From assembly GCA_018697195.1 (NCBI GenBank), contig CM031858.1, forward strand, positions 126,253,221 to 126,317,220: a stretch of 64,000 bases of DNA, read 5' to 3'. Made by a program: the position numbers and the translations under genes. Shown one piece after another: positions 35,063 through 48,000 of the stretch; the first letter of the stretch is position 1, and each line of letters opens with the position of its first letter. This stretch comes from Certhia americana. Its lineage: Eukaryota; Chordata; Aves; Passeriformes; Certhiidae. The notes under the pieces were generated by a model, which worked only from the letters and a program-made list of their open reading frames with translations, did no database searches and was not told the origin of the DNA.

Positions 35063-36935
35063 GCAAAATTTTTTGAGAATTTTTCTATCTTAACGTAACA
35101 GAGACAATAACTGCATGGGTTTGTATGCAAAACCCCACTTGGAGACAACAATTGTATGCAAGTCTTGGGGAAAAAATTTCAGGATCATAGCAGTGGAGAA
35201 AACTTGAACTTCTTCAAGCCTAAAAAGAAATATGTATAAGGCACATGACTCCGAATTTCTCTCTCTGTCTTTATCGTGGGTGATGAGGGGAATATAAAAC
35301 TATACATTTTATTATATCTGCTTGCATAAATCAGACATATAATTTTGACTAACTTTTTTAACAGTCACCACAGCACAGATATGTGTTTTTTATTTGTTCA
35401 CAGTGATAAGTGGAAAGGCAGAGACAGGATCTGCTTCCTCAGGTGTATACCATCTGGACATTTTTTCTCCTCAGGGACCACTCTTAAGGCAGGGAGGTGG
35501 CCACTACAACTTGACCATGTCTTGTGAGAAGCATCTGGAAGCAAAATCTGCTGCCTGTATCTTCTCTGTTCCCCATGGAAGCTGTAACTTTTAAACATTT
35601 CATGTTTGGGGTTTCAGGCAAAATGAAAAACAGATATTTGGCTGATCCATAGTAGACTAAACAGGTTTTTGTAGCGCATCTAAGTTTAAACTTTTGATGA
35701 AAGCTTGTGAATTTGTTCATAGGATTTCTTAGCAAATGTCAGTTATTTGTCAAAAGAAAATATTGATTGTCTCCACTGGTTAAGAGAGTTTGTCAGCTGA
35801 ATAAAAAAAAAATGTTCGTTCCGCCCTATTGTATTCTTTCTTGCTCTGAGCCATTTCTATTCTTGTAGTCTCTAAAAAACTGGCAAAAGTGTATTACGCT
35901 TTCTTTAAACTAATTTTTTTTTTTTAATTTCTGTTTTTTTCCTTAAATTCACTGAATTTGCAGCTCTCTACAGGGTGACCACTATAGCATTTGCAGTCTG
36001 TGTTTTTGTTAGACTAGTAGCTATCATTGACCACAAGATGGCAAGGTTGCTTCACTTTTCTCTGAAGAGAAGACAGCAAAAGGAAAAGAGGGAGAGATGC
36101 AACAATGTGGAAAGAGGGTTAAAGGAAGAAACACACATAACGACTCTGATTTTTCTTACATCAGTATTTCAAATTTCAAGAATAAGTATATAAAAATCAG
36201 ATCACTATTAAAATTCCAGTGTGATGCCTTGGAGTTTGAACAAAAGTTATATACTTGCTAGTTTTTACATGATTCTTGCCAAACACATTGTTTTTCCAGT
36301 AAGTGTTGTCCAATTTCCAAACTGGAAAATTCAGTATTTGCATTTTATGCTCTTCCCCTTTGAGGTGCCACCTTAAGAAGATAAACCACTTCAACCGCAG
36401 TGGGATTAAAAGCGAACATCTTTCTTGGGTGCAAAAGGTTTTCAGAGAGACCAGAAATATCTTAACTAAAACCTAGCAGCTCAAACAATTACAATGTCAA
36501 ATTAAAACTTCAGAGCATAGTTAGTTCATATTCATTTGAATTTACGTGACCTGATTGTTCTATGTTCTAGGCGTAGTTTTAAAATCTTCACATAGCACCT
36601 CTTTTTCCTCATTTGAACTCAGTAAGAATCAAAATCTTCTAAATATCTCCATTTGTAACGTGTGATGGCAATACAGACAAGTAGCTCTACTGAAAACCTC
36701 CACATGCCCACAAAGAACACAACATCTTAGAAGTAAGTGAAATTGACCATTTTGAAAAGAAAGTTCAGGTAACAACTACTACTGCAGGCACAAAACAACA
36801 GAATTTGCTCCTGGAGGAGCCTTTTTCTTCGGGAGTTGCAATGGAAGCTCGTGTCAGCAGATGGCAGTGGAGACAAAGCTGTGACACTGAAGTCTCTGGT
36901 TCTCTGAACAAGGCCGAGACGTAAATATTTATTTC

Positions 36936-36951
36936 TTTTTTTTTTTTTTTT
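36936..36951 (+). repeat. Poly-T run (16)
   Basis: Sixteen uninterrupted T bases beside a patch holding four CpGs (36830-36921). On the minus strand this would be an A run upstream of that patch, so it is not positioned as a poly-A tail of it. Confidence 0.9.
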
Positions 36952-39900
36952 CTTTTGATAAAAATACCAGAACTCAAGGTCACCTCCTCTGCCTTGCATA
37001 AAAATCTTTCTTCTAAGTCTGTGGCATCTTTCAAGTAAAAGCCACTGATGCAGCCCCAGGATCTCTTCCATATGCACAGTGCAAGCAGGTTGCAAAAGCA
37101 AACTGTTTTGTCATATTTTGATCTGTTATAGTGTGTTCTTTGGGAAATACAAAACATTTCCTTTAAAAAAGGAGAAGTTCTTTGATGAGGTGGGACTTAA
37201 GAGAAATAAGGAATTCAAATTTTACATATTTGGCTACATGGAAATGTTTCCCAGTCAAAATTCTTACTTTAAAAAAAAAAAAAAGGCAACTAGTGATTGG
37301 TAACATTAAAAGTACAGAATGGACAGGATGGACTAGGAATTCGTTATTGAATAATATAATGATCAAAACATGACATTTATATGAAAAGATATAGATTTGC
37401 AACATTACTGAGAGAGAAAAAGAAAGAAAAATGGTCTAATTTGCTGTGCAGTTACCAGACCAATACTTAGTTATGTAAGACAAATTTTCTATGATGAGCA
37501 AACCGAAAAAAAAGTCTTTTGTATCAATTTTTACTTTGATAATAGAAATAAGTGGAGGGTAAAAAGGAGAATTTTGAAAATTATATGGGAAAAAAGTGAA
37601 ATCTAATCACTGAGAAAACAGGCATGGATATGAATGAAAGTTCCATGTAAAAACTGGGGAAAATAAAGTCAGCCGCTGAACACAAATGGGTCCATCTATC
37701 TTGCCCATTCTGGCAAATTGGTGTAACGGGTAGAAGTGACACCTTAATGCAAAGAAGGAAGAAATTTCTTTGGTGTTGGAATTGAAGAGCAGATTCAACT
37801 TGCAGAGGAACAAGCACAATATATTATCTCTGGGAAGAGGGGCCAAATACCATGGAAAAGATTCTGCTGCAGAGCACTTATTGTTGAAAATGCCTGAGTG
37901 GTTTTGTTAAACAAGCTATGAGCCACAGAATAAAAAAGACATTATAAATCAAGTCCAAACAAAATAGCCAGTGGTCAACAACCAATTATTTGAAGGAAAA
38001 TCACCTTTCATCATTACTTTCCTTTTGGTTCATTTGTCTCAGGTTGCTGTTAGCATGATCAGAACACAGATTTCTCATGAGATATAAGAAATCACATTTC
38101 TCATATTCCAGATTTTGAGGTTCACAGGAGTGCAATTAATTGCTAATTTAGGTAGGAAATTATGATGTGTTGGTGATAAATCTCTATAATGGTCTGCAAT
38201 ATGTCAATGTACAGAACTTAAAATTTTAGGGAAGAATATTATCGCCTTGGTCATGACTGGGTTTTAATTTGCAACTCATGTCTCCATTTCAAATACAGTT
38301 CCATTTTTCATGTAAATGTTAAATTACTTTTTGAGTCTTACATCCGATTGTGCAAAGGAATTTCTTCATTCATTCACAAAGATCAGGTTATAAGTAACAG
38401 ACCTATCTCACATTCTTCTAGTTTCTTTGTCTAAATTATACAGAAGAGTTACACACAGGACAGTTCAGCATAGGTTACCTCTCCGTGTCTTCCAGTGTTT
38501 TACAGAACAGGTCCTACTGATATGTAGAATCAAGTATGAAAGGGAAGCTTGGAGATTGGAAGAAGCATGTATTTTTTTATGTAGCATCTGATTCTGATAC
38601 TTGTCTATTACAAGTAACTGTTATTAAAAAAGGATAATTTTTAAATAATAAGCAATCCATTCATTTTAATTACTTAACGTTTATTAGAAGAGATGAAATT
38701 TATCTGTTCAGCTTGTTGGAATTTTTTTGTGTTTTAGTGGGGCCTTTGTAGACAAATTCATGTATTTGTTCTAAATTGCTGTATTTTTAAATTGGACTGT
38801 TATGAAAAGCTGCCAAGACTTCTAGTGAGGTGAGCCTTTAAAATGCAATGACAATTTTGTTCTGTGGAATGGAGCAATCTCAGGGTATAATAATCCCTGA
38901 TAATGACGTTTCAATACATTTGATTTATTTTCAAATACTAAAGCCATTATTTTCATTATCTGTAACTAGATTGCAAGACAATATGCCTGCATTGTGAATT
39001 GAACTTTTAAAAATGTATTTATCATTAAGACAAGTTAGTTCTGCTTTTCTTTGCAGTATTTTATTTTTCTTAACACATGATGCCCTATATTTGCTACTAT
39101 CTCAGGACAGATCCTAGATGGCGGTTTAAGGGTAGATCACTTTTTAGGTGCAATTGCTAAGTAAACTCCTAAAAGCTTCTTTGTTTAAACTTAGACACCA
39201 ATTTTCGTCATTTTTCTGAAGGCCTGCACAAGAGTTTATTCTAGTTCAGCCATCCTTAGAAATATTGAGGCCATTGCAAATTTCAAGACTACTCCCAGTA
39301 TGATGATCTTACCAAAAGAGATAAAATTGGGCAGTGAAATGGCATGATCATATGTTATACCACATGCAGATCAAATTCCTACTTCTAATTGAAAGATTAA
39401 GTTATTAAGTTCACTGATTTGGAAAATTAAGAATTGTGAGCCAAACGTTCAGTTAACTTAAATTGAAATAATCTTGATGATTACACTGGATTTATTTTTG
39501 CATAAAATAGAACCGCCCACATCTTGAAACTCAGTCATCCAAGAATCCAGGCAACTAAGTTGTATAATAACTTCTAATTTACAACAGCTAAAAATGTTAT
39601 TATTTTCTTCATATAGGACCCAGTGATAAAAAATACTGCGTTATTGAACCTCACTGTATGTTTTCTGCATGATAAATTATAAAAAACATAATCCTATTTC
39701 CCCTTCCTCTAGATCAGATGTTTTCAATGTTACTAATTTGGTATTACTCAAAAGCAATGCTTCCATTAACATTTGACTAAGTATTTCACTAACATTTGTT
39801 ATCCTGAATGAGGTTTACTTAATAGATCTGTGTCTTTCTAGACTCTTTAAAAATCTTAATCTCTTCAATAATAATCATCACATGTTCTACTGCTGTCAGA

Positions 39901-40428
39901 ACATTATGGGGTTTCTGGCACTGTTCTACAGTGGGGGGTATATAACTTACAAAATTTGTCAAAAATCCTCTTGGCAGGACTGTATTTCTACACTGGACCC
40001 TTCCACCCATTGTACTGATTTCCAACACTTTCTCTTCCCATTTGGTAAAATCTGGTGTATTTTGATTGCTGTTCAAAATATTCAGCTGTAGTGTTGGCAG
40101 AAGCCATATGAAACTCTCAGAAGAGAAAACTCTCTTCACAGTACAACTCAGCAAAAATTTAGTGCTTTTTGCAATAACTTCATATCAGTTAAACCTGCCT
40201 CAGTTTTTCACATGGTTTTGCTTTTATATTTACTGGAAGTTGCTGAAAATGTCAATCATAATTTTCATTTTACATTAAAGTTAGAACAAGTTGATTTCAT
40301 CATATGCTTGACGACATGATCTTGGGTTTTTTTTTTCTCTTATGTGTTTTGGAAGCACCTTTGAATCTTTGTCAGGATCAATCATTCTGCTTGCTTCCTG
40401 GGAAAATATCATTTTCATTTAGTCAAAG

Positions 40429-40530
40429 AACCATAGAATCACAGAAAAATTTAGTTTGAAAAAACCTTTAACATCATTAAGTTCAACTGTAAATCTAACA
40501 CTGTCAAGTCCTTCACTCAGATGAAACCAG
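40429..40530 (-). mobile_element. CR1 LINE 3'-end fragment, minus orientation
   Basis: Starts with the reverse complement of the CR1 tail (CCATAGAATCACAGA). It continues with blocks matching the reversed CR1 3' region: AGTTTGAAAAAACCTTTAA, ATCATTAAGTTCAACTGTAA and CTAACACTGTCAAGTC. It is diverged and 5'-truncated. The right-hand limit is uncertain because the match fades after about 40520. Confidence 0.9.
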
Positions 40531-40595
40531 TAAAACCACAGCGAAAATGTCAAACCACAACCAAATGAGACTGGGTCAAAGTTCAATGTCATCAT

Positions 40596-40618
40596 CAAAT
40601 CAAATCAAATCAAATCAA
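40596..40618 (+). repeat. Short (CAAAT)n pentanucleotide repeat
   Basis: About four and a half CAAAT units, followed by A-rich sequence, some 65 bases to the right of the CR1 fragment. Confidence 0.85.
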
Positions 40619-43600
40619 AACAAAATATTCTCATTTTCTCTTTTTAGTAGCATTATCAGGATGTTTACTATTCAAACCTCATATTTTGAAATATTTGGGC
40701 TGTAAGTATAGTGTCCTTCCATATTAAATAATAATCTGGACTCACCTCTTTATTTTCTTTGAGGAATAGTCCAGATGTTGGATTTAAAAGATTTCAAAAG
40801 TGCATGGTACTGGTAAAGTAAATTGAATCTGGACTGGCTGGGGTTGGTTCCAAACAATAATCTGTAAGTGGCCTTAAATGAAAGATGTGGACTCAGTTTA
40901 AACTGTGGACTAGACACAGCATTTTTTTTATGGTGTGCAAAAAACCTCAGTGGATTAATGTTTTGTCTGATATAAATTAGCCTCCCACAAAGTTTAATGT
41001 TCCTGTCATACTTCAGAGCAAAGGCTCTCATTTTAAGGTATTCTAATTGAAATTCTCATTTTTATAATTTCTATAAATTATATAATATATAATAATTTAT
41101 ATATAATTATAAGAGTTTCTATAAATTATTGTGCTGCAGGAGGAATGTCAATATAGAAAACACTCACAAGCAACCTTGTGCAAGCTTCTGAAGTCACCTT
41201 ACTCTTTCAGTAATGGCAGAAGTGACTTACATGCTCAGTGCAGCATCAGTTAAACTGAATCCTATGAGTACTAGCTTAAAAATAATACACTATACCTTTA
41301 ATATGCTAAAACGTGAGCAGGAATTTCAGTTTAGAGATTAAAGGTGAGTAGTAACACTGCCTTTCTTAAATCTCTCTTTTGCTGCAGCATCACAAGGCGA
41401 TTTTTTATCTGTAAAAGTTAAACTTCATTTAAAAATATCAGCATATTTCATCTGGTATAGCTGAACCAAAAAGAAAAATTTCAAGAATGATACTGATCTG
41501 GGGAAAGATTTGTCAAATATTGCTCTAGATATCCCTGTAGTTCTGGTATCTTCTCTGAACAGACTATCTAAAGAAGCTGCTGTTCTCATAATATCAGAAA
41601 TGGTTTTACTTTTCCAAGGTGCTATAGAACAGGGAATAGAAAACTTGTTCCTAAATTTTTCATTGCCTATGATTTTAGAGTACAGTTTAATAAAACAACC
41701 TGGATACCTTAACTTCATATTTTCACTTAGCTTCTTAACTCTACCTGGACGAGAAAGCATTTTTCCTGCTAAATCCACAAGGGAATAAAAGCATTCTTTC
41801 TCTCCTCTACTGTACAAACACCTCTTTTTAATTGGTTTTCAGGTCATTGAGAACGCAATTCTGTTTTGTGGATTTGAACATTGAACAGAGTTGTTATGTA
41901 CATTTGCAGTTATGTCAAAATATTATGTGATATTTACTTGCAATACCTCAAAGTGAGAAGTAGTAGTCTTTCCTACTTCCTCTTCTTGTGATTTTGAAAC
42001 ATTCCTCACTAGATAAGGTGTCTCATCTGGCAGTAACTTAGCATGCAAAGACATATTTTGATGCCCTCTGCAAGTAACAATGGATATTTTTAAATTTATG
42101 TAAATTTTTGGGGGGTATTGTAGGTATTAGCCAGATCTTTTTTTCTTCTTTTTAAATGCAAAATATATTTCAAATGTTTTATAACCTTACCAAAACCAGG
42201 TGAACGTATTTAAATGCTATACAGTAGTATTGTGTTATTATGCCAGCTTTGATTTGAGCTTAAAACAGAATCCAATAATTTGGCTTGCTATAAGTATAGT
42301 GGAAAAAATGTTGTATTTCCATATAGGATTCAATTGTCTCAGAAATAATCTTTGAATCATTTGTAATTTCTAGAGAAGTTGACATATAGCTGGCATATGC
42401 TAAAATCTGAATCTATGAATTCAGCACACTCAAAATATACATAATCCCCCCCAAAGACATGCAGGCTAACTTAGACTATGGAAAAGGGGTCCCTTTCCCT
42501 GCCATCCACCAAGCTAATGAAGACATTAAATCAGGTGCATTAATAATTTTAACAACTCCTTGTTAGTCTTTTCCCCACATTGCCACCCCACACAGACACA
42601 TGCTAATGAATCCTTAAAAAAAAACACAACAAAATTTTTAAGTAGTTGTGAAGTTGGAGCCATTCTGGTATTTTGCAATTCCCTGTAATTCAAAGGATGT
42701 TGTCGTATGTGTGCCAATAGTGCATCCTTTAGCATGGTCTGGTGGTGAATTGCTACAATACAGCTTTTTTCCATCACTCCAAAAATCAATCTCCTTCTAC
42801 ATCTCTTTTAAAGGCCTTATTCGCCCTCTCAAGCCAATGATTTTACTGATTGATTACAACTAAAATTGTCCTGAGTCCCCCACACTGAAAAAGATTCCAT
42901 ACTATGAGAAAAGAAAGCAGTACATTTTCATCTTTCTCTTGATTGCTGTAAAAAAAGCATTAGTCTGAAATGAAAGATTGAAGCAGCAACTGTTCATTGG
43001 CTGTGCCATGAAGCATTATCAGTTTCCATTGCTTTGAGTCCTAAATTGACATTTTAAGGGCTTCGTTTATTCACAAGAGCTCTTTTTCAAGCTCTCCCTG
43101 TTCTGTTTTGAACAAGAGGGAGACAACATTCACCGCACTGAAGAACTGAAAATGCATTTTGAATGTGAGTTAAATCTTTTTCAATAAACATATAAAAACT
43201 TTAAAATAAGATCTCACAGGGCAATGATGATGACAGCAAATGGTTTCTTCAAATGGCTATGCCTGAAAAGCCTGTTTGAGGTATTCAAGTACTTAGTGCT
43301 TGAACAGAATCAAGGTACATGAATTTGAGGTGTATGTTTGAAATATTCTTGGGTTATGCAAGAGTGGGTTCTGTTCTGCAAGTTTGTCCCATTGAATTTA
43401 GCATGGCAAAGTGTTTCATCATTCTGATAAATAGAACCAGTGAATACGAAAACAGGGCAGCATTTCATTGCATGGCATTCCGATCAAATTGGAACAGATA
43501 TCTGTTTGGAGAATATGACACTGCGGATGTAATTCCATTAAAAACAACTTTCTATATAGAGGTGGAGTGATTTTGTAACTTAAGCAGAATCAAGATAGAT

Positions 43601-45014
43601 TGATAGTCAGAACTTTCTTAAATTTCTCATGAAAATTAACCAATATTCAGCACTTTATTTCTCTAGAAATTATAAGTATGAATGTTTTGTATTAAATCCA
43701 CAATTAAGCACTTGATACAAAATTAAGCACTTGGTAGTCTGTTAAGAGCCTAATTTCTTTTTAATTCAGTACAGCTGCTTTGGCTCCACATCTGTTGTCT
43801 AGTGTCCTGCATTTGCAGTATCCTGAGGACATATCAGGTCTTAGATGATAGAAACTGGTGCCTGTTAGAGGCACCATGACTTATTTCAAATTTTACAAAA
43901 AGTAATAAAAAACTTCTGACACTTAGTGTCTTTCTGACAGTTTTCCACAAGAATTAAAAGAATACCAAGTGAATAAAAAGTATTACATTTTGAAATGTAA
44001 ATTCCAGACACATTAGGATTGCTTCAAAGACCTACTTAAATTCTTAGTGTGCTCATAATTAAACTGATAAAATTGTTAATTGTCAATTGATAATTGATAA
44101 AAATTGTTCTCTTTTATTCAATAAATATTTTTCTATAATTTGATATTTAATGAATATGGTTCCAACTACTGGGCTGTGATTGTCCTCTACTTAGGAAATT
44201 TTGTGCACACTAAGTTTGGCATGATTTGCAATATAGTAAAGATTATGATCATTTAAAGGATTAGTGTGAGATAAAATTTAAGGAATGTTTCATGGTATTA
44301 TGCTTATATATTGAATTGCTAATACATAGTTCAATGATCAGAAAAATTGGCATCACATCTTTGGTGATTTGGCATCACCTTGTTTGCATTTTTTACTATA
44401 ATAATGTAAGTTCCAAAGAAAATATGGGTTTGTGTGGAATCAGTTTATATTTGGACAAAAATCTGGAACACAAACCTAACTCTTTTTAATGGAAAGGAGG
44501 TGTGCTTAGTCCATAATCTGTAAAATTTGAAGCAGACCACCTCTTAAGACTGTCTGAATTGTTAAACAGAGGTTTAGAAATAGCATGAAAGTAACTAAGT
44601 GTTGTTCCTGGATGGTGAAAACCTCATCAAGATCAAATACAAGATGACAAGAGTCCCAGCCAAACTAGCAAGCAAAGCACTTAATAGACAAATAAAAACT
44701 TGTCAGAGCTAGATAAAATGGATTAAATAAAAATAACATGGATAAAATAAAATTAAAAAGCTAAGATGAAAAGAAGCTCGGACTCAGGAAAAATGAAACA
44801 AAAATTGCTCAAACCCAAAATGAAACTGGTCAAGAACAAACCTGTCAAGAACTGAGATGGGTTAGGGAAGAAACTAATCTAAGTGGGAGGAAGACACTTG
44901 GATCTAAGGAATGCGTAAAGTGAAACAAGTTAGAATACTATTCATCTGAGATTGATTTACCATCTTTTTCGCTTGTCAAAGCAGAAGAGATGTTTTTCCA
45001 CTGTAGAAAATTCT
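40619..45014. other. Noncoding AT-rich stretch, no gene seen
   Basis: Unique DNA. It has a very AT-rich palindromic zone at 41061-41130, in which a 14-base word (TTTCTATAAATTAT) occurs at 41068 and 41116. The 130-codon minus frame at 41425-41817 is overlapped by a 92-codon plus frame (41510-41788), and neither shows a domain. The block 42960-43160 is complex and could be conserved noncoding DNA. Confidence 0.65.
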
Positions 45015-45052
45015 GTATTCTACCATATAGAATGTATTCTACCATATAAAAT
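45015..45052. repeat. 19-bp tandem duplication, two copies
   Basis: GTATTCTACCATATA followed by GAAT (45015-45033) or AAAT (45034-45052): two head-to-tail 19-base copies with a single mismatch. A small local duplication in unique sequence. Confidence 0.93.
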
Positions 45053-48000
45053 ATCTAAGCCTGAAGTTTAATTGATTTTTTCAGACATTTCACAGAGGAA
45101 TATCTTATTGTACCTGGTTTAAAATACCAGCTAAATATTCCTCTGATGAAGGAACAGAAAGCTTTACGCTATCCCGGCTGGTCTAAAGGGAGCTGTACTT
45201 ACTGTGCACAGTACTTTTTTTAGAAAACGAAGAACAACTATCAGGCATTCATAACTATATTACTTGCTTTTGGAGGAGAGGAAATAATAGAATTGGGCCA
45301 AGTTTCCCTTAAGGGTTATATAAGACAGTGTGGCCAATAAGGAGGGGGTTAAAGATGTAAAAGTATAAAGTTCAAGAACCCCTGTCAATTTTTGGAACTG
45401 GTGAGAATGTTGTCGGGCAACTCTTGGTGCAAAACCATCATTCTGAATTTGTAAAGTGAAGGTTCAGGCTTACAGCACATAGATGTATTGTAGCTGCTCT
45501 GAATTTGTGGAAGTTACTCAAATGTAATTGAGGATACAGTGTAATTCTGAAAGATGTTCATTTTGTGTATCTATAGGGTAATAAAACTAGAGTCTGTAGC
45601 TCAAAAGGGACAGAGCAAGGTTCAACCACTGGTGATGATTCATTCCCAGCTCAAAAAGCTGCTCTAAGTGTTAAGAGCAGAGGTTCATTTTTCAGGATTC
45701 CTTAAAAGTAGGCACAGGACATAAAATGCTTCACACTTACTGGTGTTTGAGTACCCCATGACATACCAGTCTCCCCCTGCCTGAAATATTCTGTTAATAT
45801 TAGGGAGGCTGAAGGACTAACATGGACTAAATCTTGTCCAGTGCTGAATCTTATGACAATTGATATTTAATATGGGCATATGTGATCACAAATAAGGCTT
45901 GGAAAAAAACTACAAGATGTCATCCTTCTCCTAGGAAGGCTCCTCTGAGACAGCTAAACTGTTATATATCCTTTAGCAAGCCTTCTTATGCTTACCAGCA
46001 ACAAACTTGGTTTCCAAAAAACTGATTTAAATCTCAGTTGTTACAGTGTGTGTCCATTGAGACAGACAAAATGGCTTATTCATGGCTTTTCTCCCATCAA
46101 ATTTTCATGTGTTCAAGGACAGTTATAAAGCAACTCTACTAGGTTGATTTAGGGTTTTTTCCTCTAAAACTTTTTCATGTTTTGAAATTCCACTCTTTAA
46201 TAATAGATAACAATTTTACTTTTAGACAAGCACATGTTGATTCCAATCTTATATTTGTAGGAACTGACACATTAAACCTTGGGAAGTTATTAGTCACAGA
46301 AAAATATCCAAATGTATTTCTAGTGTTCTTGTTGGAGGAATGAGAACATGCTGGGAACTGGGCAAGGGCCATGAGGGCCAGTTTGGGCTCCTACCTGAGA
46401 AAGAAGGTGTCAGGCTTTGTTTAATACCTCTGTGGTCATATTGTTAAATTCTTATAGTGGCATGTGATAAAAAGAGCACAATCTAATGAGGGAAGCGTGA
46501 CTGTGAATTCCTTAAAGACTAAAGATAAATGCTGCTATAACAATGAGACAAATGATATTCTAGTGAAAAAGCTTCATTGAATAAGAAAAAATTACCCATG
46601 GTGAAAGTAGGACCAGTACCATGGGGGATTTATCCTGCTATCTAAAAAAGAATCTTTTGTGGTGAAGCATCATTACTGTCTGGTACTGCTGAAGAAAAGT
46701 AAAACAGGTCGGCAAAAATGTAGAAGATAATAGAGAAAAGAAGCAGCCAAAGTTTTCTTAAAATCAAACAGCTCCAGAAAAAAAAATCTTCTGATTTTTT
46801 TTCTAAATTACTGGATGATGCAAATGCTGTGAATGTAGCAGATCTTATTCTAATGCGGCATTTGATGAATACATAAGGTCTTCATGAAATCTTGCAAACT
46901 GTATATTCTTCTGGATACAAACACTTGAGCAGAGCAAAAACAACAGGAAATATGGAAGACTTATGAAACATTCTAACTGCATTTTGTGCTGAGTAAAGAG
47001 AAGGATTGCTAATTTTAAAGGATTATGATACACTATTTCTCTTTTATCCAGACAATTTCTTAATACACACAGCTGTGATTATATAGTAACAAACAGTGGC
47101 CTCTTTGAGCATATTTACAAATTCATTCACATATTCCCTCTCTCCATATGATTCCTCCTACAGTCAAATCAGTCAATTCCTCTTACAGTCTTGTAGGGTC
47201 AAGACCTGAGAGCTAAAGTTAGGAACACTTAGAAACAATGACCCTAAATATAAAAATTCTAGAGAATAATGGCAGTCATCAGAGAGAGGTTTGAATATAA
47301 ACCCTTTGGGCAGGGTTCACTTGACTAGATTTTTGCCCAGAGCCACATAAGATGGTCTTGGCTTCAGCAGGGTGTTCCAGAAGGTTGCAAGTTTCTCAAA
47401 AGTGCTGTACCATATTTTCTGGCACTGTGTGAATGTCTCAGATGCCATAAATCATCAAAGTAGTGCTAGACATGAATATTTAGGCAGTGGAATTGAACCC
47501 TTTAATCTAGTTAACCTATTAATAAACCTTTTCCTTCTTTGGCACTGTCAATGGTCTTTATTTCTGATATGTTTCAGGAATGCTAGACAGCTTTGTTGTG
47601 TCCTGAAAAACATTTTTGTAACTCCTTGATTCTAATTTACAGTTGTAGGCATGAGATGTACAAATTTTACTCTTTATCATCCAACTTGCCACAGTTTGTG
47701 CAGTATTTTACCAGTGTTAGACAGAGTTGGTTTGAACAATATTTTAAGCTTTGACCTCATTACGTCATAAAAAGAATATCTTTCCATAAATCTGCCTTAT
47801 TAGCTAAGTGACATTTCATGCTAAAGTGAATTTTATTTATCTAATATTACAACTTGTTAAAAAGCAATATTGTCAGATATCTGTATAAATATTTATCAGT
47901 GGTGTATATACATGATTTTAATACATCAATAATTTTATCAAGGAGGGTTATTACTTGGAGGCGGTTAAACTTTGGTGCACATATCCTTTATTCAAAGAAA

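Larger units (their letters stand above)
34331..40428. other. Noncoding stretch, no gene seen
   Basis: Unique AT-rich sequence with homopolymers at 35045-35062 (A18), 35914-35925 (T12), 36936-36951 (T16) and 37271-37284 (A14). Frames at 36727-37101 and 36765-37157 on the minus strand run through the T16 as Lys codons and overlap each other, so I do not call them. The region 35345-35735 is open in several frames on both strands, which reflects local stop scarcity and not a gene. Confidence 0.65.

Noticed and set aside
35345..35735. Region open in two plus and two minus frames
   Set aside because: Simultaneous openness in several frames reflects local stop scarcity; no splice-flanked exon or domain is visible.
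36727..37157. Two overlapping minus-strand frames of 124 and 130 codons
   Set aside because: Both read through a T16 run as Lys codons and overlap in different frames, with no recognisable protein.
41425..41817. 130-codon minus-strand frame overlapped by a 92-codon plus-strand frame
   Set aside because: Both frames cover the same bases antisense, and neither shows a domain. Most likely a stop-poor patch.
45580..45640. GGTTCAACC word resembling a tRNA T-arm
   Set aside because: No matching acceptor, D-arm or anticodon stem can be drawn around it.
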